A stretch of DNA of 12,879 bases, taken from contig JAADEB010000146.1 in assembly GCA_013153655.1 (NCBI GenBank), forward strand, positions 1 through 12,879, written 5' to 3'. Each line of letters starts with the position of its first letter. Position 1 is the first letter of the stretch. Made by a program: the position numbers and the translations under genes. Below, one piece after another: positions 7,603-12,879 of the stretch. The DNA is from Chlorobiota bacterium (GTDB taxonomy: Bacteria; Bacteroidota; Bacteroidia; Flavobacteriales; Flavobacteriaceae). The notes beneath the pieces were generated by a model that had not been told where the DNA came from, searched no databases, and worked only from the letters and a program-made list of their open reading frames with translations.

Positions 7603-8598
7603 ATGATGTCCCGACAACGTATTCCATGGATTGATGTGGCCAAAGGATTCGGAATATTTCTGGTAGTTTACGGACATAATTTTCCCGTTACCGAAAAATA
7701 CATTTACAGTTTTCACATGCCGTTGTTTTTTATGATTGCCGGCTTTTTTCATCCCGAAAACATGGATTGGCGACATATCAAAAAGCGTTTCAAGGCTTTG
7801 GTGGTTCCTTATTTTTTATGGGCGGGAATGTTGTTTTTGTTTTGGTGGTTGGTGGGCCGGAAATTCGGTGACAGCGCGGCACATCATTTGAGCGTAAAGA
7901 AAAATTTTATTGGTATTTTCTACGGGCAAGGCGGTATGGAATACATGGATTGGGGCATTCCCATGTGGTTTTTATTGGCTATTTTCAATACGTTTATCTT
8001 CTTCGGATTGGTGAGGAAAATTCGTCATAAATCCTGGCAATTTGCTGTTTTGATTATGTTGATTGTTCTGGGTTTTATGCTTCCGCGCATTTATCCGGTA
8101 AAATATCCTTGGAGCTTGGATGTGGCATTGGTGGCTTTGGTGTTTTATGCTTTCGGCTATTATATCTATCCTTATCTTCTTCAACTTGACCGCAAGCGGA
8201 CCTTGACCGGAATTATTATTCTGGGATTATTGCATTACGGATTGTTTTATTTCAATGACAAAGTAGATATGTACAGATCCCAGTACGGAAATGTCGTTTG
8301 GTTTATTTTCAACGGAATAGTGGGCTCGTTGTTCTATTTATTACTATTTAAATATGTAAAAAACATTTCTTTCCTGAATTACCTCGGACGACATACCATT
8401 CCTGTTTTGGCCATGCAATTGCGCGCTATGACGGCTATTAAATTATTTTTGGCCGTAGTGTTGGGATACACCGTTTTCCGGTTTAGCGAATGGGAAAAGT
8501 TTTTCTATGCCATAGTGCAGATTATTTTGATGATTCCGGTTATTTATTTGATTGATAAATATTTCCCCGTTCTCAATGGTAAGTATAAAAAAACATAA
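7603..8598 (+). CDS. Integral membrane acyltransferase family protein (OafA/fucose O-acetylase-like)
   Basis: A 331-residue, strongly hydrophobic protein with about ten predicted membrane segments. The N terminus has the family landmarks: RIPWIDVAKGFGIFLVVYGH, with D11 and the key histidine H25, followed by FHMPLFFMIAGFF at 37-49. This is the acyltransferase-3 layout. Members O-acylate sugars of lipopolysaccharide, capsule or peptidoglycan, taking an acyl group across the inner membrane. It has no SGNH domain, so it belongs to the short, membrane-only type. The start could be either of two adjacent ATGs (7603 or 7606). The 3' end overlaps the next gene by 23 bases, so the two are almost certainly co-transcribed and the products may modify the same glycolipid. 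The substrate cannot be told from the sequence. Confidence 0.85.
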   Translation: MMSRQRIPWIDVAKGFGIFLVVYGHNFPVTEKYIYSFHMPLFFMIAGFFHPENMDWRHIKKRFKALVVPYFLWAGMLFLFWWLVGRKFGDSAAHHLSVKKNFIGIFYGQGGMEYMDWGIPMWFLLAIFNTFIFFGLVRKIRHKSWQFAVLIMLIVLGFMLPRIYPVKYPWSLDVALVALVFYAFGYYIYPYLLQLDRKRTLTGIIILGLLHYGLFYFNDKVDMYRSQYGNVVWFIFNGIVGSLFYLLLFKYVKNISFLNYLGRHTIPVLAMQLRAMTAIKLFLAVVLGYTVFRFSEWEKFFYAIVQIILMIPVIYLIDKYFPVLNGKYKKT

Positions 8599-10090
8599 GC
8601 ACCGTATTGTTTTCTACCTGCTCCTGAATCTGGCGATTGCGGCGATGATTACGTTTTCGTCCTATGTCCGCTTGCCTTTATATGCACCAAAGGATTATGT
8701 TTACTACGGTATTCATTTCCTTATTCTTCAATTTACCGTGGCCGGATTTGCCTATATTTTGACTTTGAACAAATGGCTTTTCCGGGTGGTTTTTCCCGTA
8801 TTGTTTTTTCTGTATGCTCTGTTTGCTTTCGGGGTTTATTCCATGGGAATCGCTCCTACGGATGCCATCATTAAGGCTACTATGGAAACCAAACCGGATA
8901 TCGTTGCCGACCTTATTTCCGGTCCCGTTGTGGTCTATGTTCTTTTGATCCTGCTTGTAATAGCCGGTTTGGAATGGTACTATCATAAACACCGGCTTTA
9001 TGAAAAACAGCCGTGGTTTGTTTTTGCGTGGATTTTGGCCGCCTTGCTTTTGTTTAATCTAACCGAAGCTTATCGTCCCAATACTTTAATAAGCAGAATG
9101 CCTTATAATTTGACTTGGGGTGTATATAATTATTTCCAAAAACCCGAAGTGCATATTGACAACATAACGGAGCATATTATTCCCGGCATGGAAGACGACT
9201 TGCGTATTATATTGGTCTTGGGTGAAAGCCTCCGTGCCGACCATTTACACCTGAACGGATATAGCCGGCCCACTACGCCGCATTTGGATACCATGCCTAA
9301 CTTGATTTCCCTGAAAACGGTTTACACGCCTTTGACCTATACGGGTATAAGCCTGCCTCAGATTCTGACCAACCAATCCATTAACGACCGGCAAATTCAT
9401 CCGCCTTTGTATTCCATCTATACCGTGGCAAGCCGGGCGGGACTGAAAAGCGTATGGATAGGCAACCAAACCCCCGAAAAAAGTTACGCCATCTTTATCG
9501 ATGAAAATACACGCAAAGTATTGATCGATTCCATGCGCGATTCATACAGTTTTATGAAAAAAAAGGATGAAGAATTGCTTCCCGTATTCCGCGACTTTTA
9601 CCGCAAAAAGGATTATCGGTTGATTACCTTGCATATGATCGGCAGTCATTGGTGGTACGAAAACCGCTATCCTCCGGCCTTTCGACGTTTCAAACCGGTG
9701 ATAAAAAGCAAATTCATCCCGTCCAATACCCCCGGGGAAATGATCAATTCTTATGACAACACCGTATTGTATTTCGATTATTTCCTGACGAAGCTTATAC
9801 GGGATATTTCTCCCGGCGATAATACCCTCGTTGTGTTTTTATCCGATCATGGCGAAAATTTAGGAGAAGACGGGCTCTGGTTGCATGCACGCCACGGCAA
9901 AGCGGCTACTCATCCGGCGGCCTTGATTTGGTTTACATCGAAATTTGCCGAAAAACATCCCGCATGGGTCGAACGAATGCGCTCCCATGCCAAGGACAGT
10001 CTTACGACGGATTTCCTGTATCCCACGGTGCTCGACTTGATACGTCCCCAAGGTTTTGTTTATGATACCACTGCAAGTATCATCCGTTGA
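8576..10090 (+). CDS. Phosphoethanolamine transferase-like sulfatase-fold membrane enzyme (EptA/MCR type)
   Basis: A 504-residue protein with about five N-terminal membrane segments (to about residue 165), then a periplasmic alkaline-phosphatase/sulfatase-fold domain. Metal and nucleophile motifs are present: E217 in LGESLRADH, NGYSRPTTPHLD, Thr256 in TYTGISLP (equivalent to T285 of MCR-1), D424/H425 in LSDHGEN, and H437/H440 in LHARHG. The family moves phosphoethanolamine from phosphatidylethanolamine to lipid A, core sugars or other glycans, lowering negative surface charge. The protein has no cysteine at all; the pair flanking the nucleophile in MCR-1 (C281/C291) is replaced by non-cysteine residues, Q on the 291 side. 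The start is the ATG at 8576, inside the end of the acyltransferase gene; a TTG at 8552 would add eight residues. The target may be lipid A or the acylated glycan. A phosphoglycerol transferase activity is possible but less likely. Confidence 0.85.
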   Translation: MVSIKKHKHRIVFYLLLNLAIAAMITFSSYVRLPLYAPKDYVYYGIHFLILQFTVAGFAYILTLNKWLFRVVFPVLFFLYALFAFGVYSMGIAPTDAIIKATMETKPDIVADLISGPVVVYVLLILLVIAGLEWYYHKHRLYEKQPWFVFAWILAALLLFNLTEAYRPNTLISRMPYNLTWGVYNYFQKPEVHIDNITEHIIPGMEDDLRIILVLGESLRADHLHLNGYSRPTTPHLDTMPNLISLKTVYTPLTYTGISLPQILTNQSINDRQIHPPLYSIYTVASRAGLKSVWIGNQTPEKSYAIFIDENTRKVLIDSMRDSYSFMKKKDEELLPVFRDFYRKKDYRLITLHMIGSHWWYENRYPPAFRRFKPVIKSKFIPSNTPGEMINSYDNTVLYFDYFLTKLIRDISPGDNTLVVFLSDHGENLGEDGLWLHARHGKAATHPAALIWFTSKFAEKHPAWVERMRSHAKDSLTTDFLYPTVLDLIRPQGFVYDTTASIIR

Positions 10091-10141
10091 TTTTCGACTT
10101 TTTCTCTGTTACAAAACCGGGTCTCTCTCGAAAAATTAATG

Positions 10142-10149
10142 TAAATTTG
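10142..10149 (+). promoter_or_regulatory. Candidate Bacteroidota -7 element for the bcp-gldA run
   Basis: TAAATTTG is an exact match to TAnnTTTG, 17 bases before the bcp ATG at 10167. No TTTG is seen about 20 bases upstream. It lies in the 76-base gap after the EptA-like gene, so the bcp-DUF2007-gldA run probably has its own transcript with a very short leader. Confidence 0.45.
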
Positions 10150-10166
10150 AATAAAAATCTTGTCTC

Positions 10167-10631
10167 ATGACGCATCTCAAACCCGGCGATCCGGCACCCG
10201 TCTTTACGGGTATCAATCAGGACGGTAAACCCGTAAGCTTGGAGGATTTTCGAGGCAAACGCCTGATTCTTTATTTCTATCCCAAGGCGCTTACCGCAGG
10301 TTGCACCAAGGAAACGGTCAACTTGGCCGAAAACTACGATTTGCTTCGCTCCAAAGGTTTCGAAGTCTTGGGCGTGAGCCCCGATCCCGTGGAGCGTCAG
10401 AAAAAATTTCATGACAAATACCGGGTCCCCTTCGATCTTATCGCCGACGAAAATAAAGAAATCGTCCGGCTCTACGGCATTTGGGGAAAGAAAAAAATGT
10501 ACGGCCGCGAATACGAAGGCGTTCACCGAACCACCTTTATCATCGACCCCGAAGGCCGTATCGAACATGTGATCAAAAAGGTCAAAACCTCCGACCATGC
10601 CCGTCAAATCCTTTCCTTATACGAATCCTGA
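10167..10631 (+). CDS. bcp: Bcp-type peroxiredoxin (thiol peroxidase), apparently without resolving cysteine
   Basis: A 154-residue protein, normal length for the Bcp/PrxQ group, with a thioredoxin fold and no signal peptide, hence cytoplasmic. It should reduce hydrogen peroxide and organic peroxides. The peroxiredoxin signature PxxxTxxC is intact in PKALTAGC (P39, T43, C46) and the catalytic arginine is probably R121 in GVHRTTFIID. C46 is the only cysteine. Many Bcp proteins carry a resolving cysteine five residues later (C50 beside C45 in E. coli); here that position is V51. The usual proline of TPGC is also changed to alanine. It would therefore work as a 1-Cys enzyme using an external thiol, or another partner. 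The gene heads a tight run: 12 bases separate it from the DUF2007-like gene, which itself overlaps gldA. Confidence 0.9.
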   Translation: MTHLKPGDPAPVFTGINQDGKPVSLEDFRGKRLILYFYPKALTAGCTKETVNLAENYDLLRSKGFEVLGVSPDPVERQKKFHDKYRVPFDLIADENKEIVRLYGIWGKKKMYGREYEGVHRTTFIIDPEGRIEHVIKKVKTSDHARQILSLYES

Positions 10632-10643
10632 AAAACAGCAACC

Positions 10644-11087
10644 ATGAACCACCGGGTAACCATATGGAAAACAACCAGCGAGGAGGAGGCCTTCCTGCTC
10701 AAATCTTTTCTCGAAAGCCGGGGTATTTCCGTTTTTGTAAAAGGTCAAGGTACCGACAGCATCTTTCCCGACCTGCCTTTTTCACGCCTCGAAGTGCAAG
10801 TGCCGTCCTCCGAAGTAGAAAAAGCCAAGGCTTTGGCCGATGATTTTTTTAATTGGGAAACCGTCTGCTTATGCGAAAGCACAGAGGAAGCATTGGCCTT
10901 GAAGGAATTTTTGGAAAGCCAAGGCCTGAAAGTTTATGTCGATTTGCCCGAAGACGGGGAGGAAACCGGCGAAGACGAATTACCCATGCGGGACGTGATT
11001 GGGGAAAATATTCCCGTCCAGGTGCCCGCCCGTGAAGCCGGCAAGGCGAGAGAATGGATACGTTTGTTTTTTAAATCCGAAGACTGA
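10644..11087 (+). CDS. Small soluble protein with two DUF2007-like repeats
   Basis: A 147-residue acidic protein without signal peptide or membrane segment. It consists of two copies of one domain: residues about 4-69 and 72-143. The matching helices read EEEAFLLKSFLESRGISVFV (13-32) and EEALALKEFLESQGLKVYV (81-99), and each copy ends in a strand plus helix (LEVQVPSSEVEKAKAL; IPVQVPAREAGKAREW). The pattern, a helix scanning for sequence and source followed by VQVP and a helix, is that of DUF2007, annotated as a putative signal-transducing protein, with no known biochemical role. The second copy has an acidic insert (102-112, rich in E and D). Its stop overlaps the gldA ATG by one base (TGATG at 11085-11089), so it is probably translated together with GldA. 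A regulatory or partner role for GldA is speculation. Confidence 0.82.
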   Translation: MNHRVTIWKTTSEEEAFLLKSFLESRGISVFVKGQGTDSIFPDLPFSRLEVQVPSSEVEKAKALADDFFNWETVCLCESTEEALALKEFLESQGLKVYVDLPEDGEETGEDELPMRDVIGENIPVQVPAREAGKAREWIRLFFKSED

Positions 11088-11977
11088 TGTTGATCGAAGC
11101 ACGGCATATCCGCAAATCCTACGGCCGGCAATTGGTTTTGGACGATATCGATTTCAGTGTGGAACGCGGACAAATCGTGGGATTGTTGGGTCCCAACGGA
11201 TCGGGCAAAACCACGCTGATGCGCATTCTTACCACCTTTCTAAGGCCCGATGCCGGTGATGCACTGATCGACGGCCATTCCGTACGCCAACATCCCATGG
11301 AAGTGCGACGCCGCATAGGTTATTTGCCCGAACATAATCCTTTATATCCCGATATGTATGTGCGCGAATATTTGGATTTTGTACGCCGCTTCTACGGGGT
11401 ACCCGCCTCCCGCATCGACGAGGTGATCGAACAAACCGGCCTCACGCCCGAACGGCACAAAAGAATCGGACAACTCTCCAAAGGCTACCGCCAACGCGTG
11501 GGATTGGCCGCCGCCATTATCCACAAACCCTCCGTGCTTATCCTGGATGAACCCACCACCGGCCTCGATCCCAATCAATTGGTCGAAATTCGTGAACTCA
11601 TCAAACAACTGGGCCGCACCACGAGCATTCTTCTTTCCACCCATATCATGCAGGAAGTGGAACAAATGGCCCATCGCGTGCTTATCCTCTACCGGGGCCG
11701 TATCCGTCTCGATACACCTTTGGATAAACTCGAAACGGGACGCCAAATCATTCATGTCGAATTCGATACCGCCATCGAGGATCGCTGGTGGAAACAATTT
11801 CCCGGCATCCTGCATTGGGAAAATCTCGGCGGCAACCTGTGGGAATTGCAATTCGAAGGCGACAGGGACATGCGTTCGGCCATCTTCGATTGGGCCGTAG
11901 GCGAAGGACTCAAAATCCTGCGTTTCGAAATCAAAAAAACCGGCTTGGAAGAAATTTTTCGCCGCCTAACCGTCTGA
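11087..11977 (+). CDS. gldA: Gliding motility-associated ABC transporter ATP-binding protein GldA
   Basis: A 296-residue ABC ATPase, the typical GldA length. Visible motifs are Walker A GPNGSGKT (35-42), the GYLPEHNPLY segment (79-87) in the Q-loop region, with no canonical glutamine there, signature LSKGYRQRVGL (130-140), Walker B LILDEPTTGLDP with E155, and H-loop H186 in LSTHIMQEVE. The GYLPEHNPLYxDMYVREYL and LSTHIMQEVE runs are characteristic of flavobacterial GldA. GldA works with the membrane subunits GldF and GldG in a transporter required for gliding in Flavobacterium johnsoniae; those genes are not in this window, as is usual for that species. The C-terminal 90 residues form a GldA/DrrA-type extension. 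It follows the DUF2007-like gene with a one-base overlap and ends in a 12-base tail-to-tail overlap with the FAD oxidoreductase gene. A generic export ATPase is a minor alternative. Confidence 0.88.
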   Translation: MLIEARHIRKSYGRQLVLDDIDFSVERGQIVGLLGPNGSGKTTLMRILTTFLRPDAGDALIDGHSVRQHPMEVRRRIGYLPEHNPLYPDMYVREYLDFVRRFYGVPASRIDEVIEQTGLTPERHKRIGQLSKGYRQRVGLAAAIIHKPSVLILDEPTTGLDPNQLVEIRELIKQLGRTTSILLSTHIMQEVEQMAHRVLILYRGRIRLDTPLDKLETGRQIIHVEFDTAIEDRWWKQFPGILHWENLGGNLWELQFEGDRDMRSAIFDWAVGEGLKILRFEIKKTGLEEIFRRLTV

Positions 11978-12879
11978 AAACCGCCGGATATCCATCTCCG
12001 CCGGCAAATCCATGCCGAATTCCATATAATCGAACAATATCTTGGCACTCCGCGGCGCCAATATCACCCCGCGCGTCCCCATGCCGTTCAGCACAAACAA
12101 ATTCGCATGACGGGGATGCCGGCCCAGAAGCGGACGGCGGTCCTTCACCGTGGGACGAATACCCGCCCGCTGTCCGGTGACTTCAAAATCCCCTTGATAA
12201 AGCCCCCGGAATTTTTCCAGCAAATGTTCGCGCGCTTCCCGTGTGGGGGTCAGGCTTTTGTCGGTCCAATTGTAGGTGGACCCCACCAAATAGGCCCGGC
12301 TGCCGGGAACGGGTGCCATAAACACGTTGGATTTGACGATGCCGCCGGGTTTTTCCGCCGGTTCCACCGTCAAGGCTTCGCCTTTGGTGCCCATCAGTGG
12401 CAGGTGTCCGAAGAAGGGGTTGTGTTTGAGGCCGTATCCTTCGGCAAACACGATGCGCCGCGCCCGTATGCCTTCGTATTCCACATAATTTTCTTTTGTT
12501 TTTAATTTTTCATGAACGAATCGTTCACGTATCAACAGTCGTTTGGCCGTCAAATCTTCGGCCAGGGTGTCCAACAACCCCTTCACGTCCACCAATCCCG
12601 TATTTTTCATCACGCCGAATCCGTACGGTGCTTCAATGCCGGGTAGCGCTTCCCGGCGAATGCCGTTCATGTAGTTTTCAAAAACGGGACGTCCGGCCGC
12701 CGCATACCAGTCGTTTTGTTCCGCCTCCGAGGTCAATTTGCGGTAAATAGGCATGGGATATACAAACTTTTTCCCTTTCTCCATCTCATATTGCCGGTAT
12801 TGCAACAAAGCATAAGGCAACCATTCCGCCGCCTTCCAAGCCAGGGTAAAACGCTTCAAAATCACCGGATTATACACCC
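11966..12879 (-). CDS. FAD-dependent oxidoreductase (DAO family), N-terminal part outside window
   Basis: The 304 visible codons are the C-terminal major part of a DAO-type flavoprotein. The visible sequence begins GVYNPVILKRF, which matches the conserved GxYNPV region that follows the FAD-binding GxGxxG fold by some 40 residues in flavobacterial homologues, so the start codon lies beyond base 12879 and the GTG at 12877 is internal. Other landmarks are APYGFG, GEALTVE near the middle, VGSTYNWTD, GQRAGIRPTVKDRRPLLG and the C-terminal FAD-contact region NGMGTRGVILAP (residues 264-275 of the visible part). The family oxidises amines, amino acids or related compounds (DadA, ThiO, MnmC C-domain); the substrate is not evident. 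It has no visible membrane segment. The stop (TAG) overlaps the gldA 3' end, so the genes are convergent. Confidence 0.88.
   Translation of the reverse strand, partial: VYNPVILKRFTLAWKAAEWLPYALLQYRQYEMEKGKKFVYPMPIYRKLTSEAEQNDWYAAAGRPVFENYMNGIRREALPGIEAPYGFGVMKNTGLVDVKGLLDTLAEDLTAKRLLIRERFVHEKLKTKENYVEYEGIRARRIVFAEGYGLKHNPFFGHLPLMGTKGEALTVEPAEKPGGIVKSNVFMAPVPGSRAYLVGSTYNWTDKSLTPTREAREHLLEKFRGLYQGDFEVTGQRAGIRPTVKDRRPLLGRHPRHANLFVLNGMGTRGVILAPRSAKILFDYMEFGMDLPAEMDIRRFSDG

Noticed and set aside
8552..8575. TTG start adding eight residues to the EptA-like protein
   Set aside because: The ATG at 8576 is a better start codon and places the basic residues directly before the first membrane helix.
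8576..10090. Calling the EptA-like gene a mobile colistin resistance gene (mcr)
   Set aside because: The catalytic residues are shared by the whole family. There is no insertion sequence or plasmid signature nearby, and the protein lacks the cysteines of MCR.
11342..11851. A 169-codon minus-strand open frame
   Set aside because: It lies within gldA in antisense and has no recognisable motif, while GldA is complete with all ABC motifs.

Overview
The window looks like chromosomal DNA of a Bacteroidota bacterium, probably of the flavobacterial lineage. Three things point there: a GldA-type gliding-motility ATPase gene, several upstream sequences matching the Bacteroidota sigma-factor -7 element TAnnTTTG, and the absence of clear Shine-Dalgarno sequences. 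There are twelve protein genes, two of them cut by the window edges. I see no RNA genes, mobile elements, CRISPR arrays or long repeats, and no gene-free stretch longer than about 210 bases.

Left region (1-3374): surface-glycan genes. A pseB-type UDP-GlcNAc 4,6-dehydratase gene runs off the left edge on the minus strand. A family-2 glycosyltransferase gene with an unrecognised N-terminal region lies upstream of it on the same strand. A family-4 glycosyltransferase gene is divergent from that. The glycosyltransferase stretch looks AT-richer than the rest.

Middle region (3413-7395): core genes. Full-length alaS (minus strand) faces an M23 peptidase gene and a MerR-type regulator gene (plus strand) across a 75-base divergent promoter region. 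The peptidase and regulator genes overlap by one base.

Right region (7603-12879): first an overlapping pair of envelope-modification genes, a multi-pass acyltransferase and a cysteine-free EptA-like phosphoethanolamine transferase. Then comes a compact plus-strand run: a Bcp-type peroxiredoxin lacking the usual resolving cysteine, a small protein made of two DUF2007-like repeats, and gldA. The end of gldA overlaps by 12 bases the end of a convergent FAD-dependent oxidoreductase gene that runs off the right edge.

The common theme is the cell envelope: glycan synthesis, lipid or glycan decoration, peptidoglycan cleavage and gliding. I found no clear new multi-gene system. The most notable window-wide signal is cysteine scarcity: by hand count, nine cysteines in about 4,060 residues, and eight of the twelve proteins have none in the part visible here. 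This coincides with loss of the conserved cysteine pair beside the EptA active site and of the Bcp resolving cysteine.
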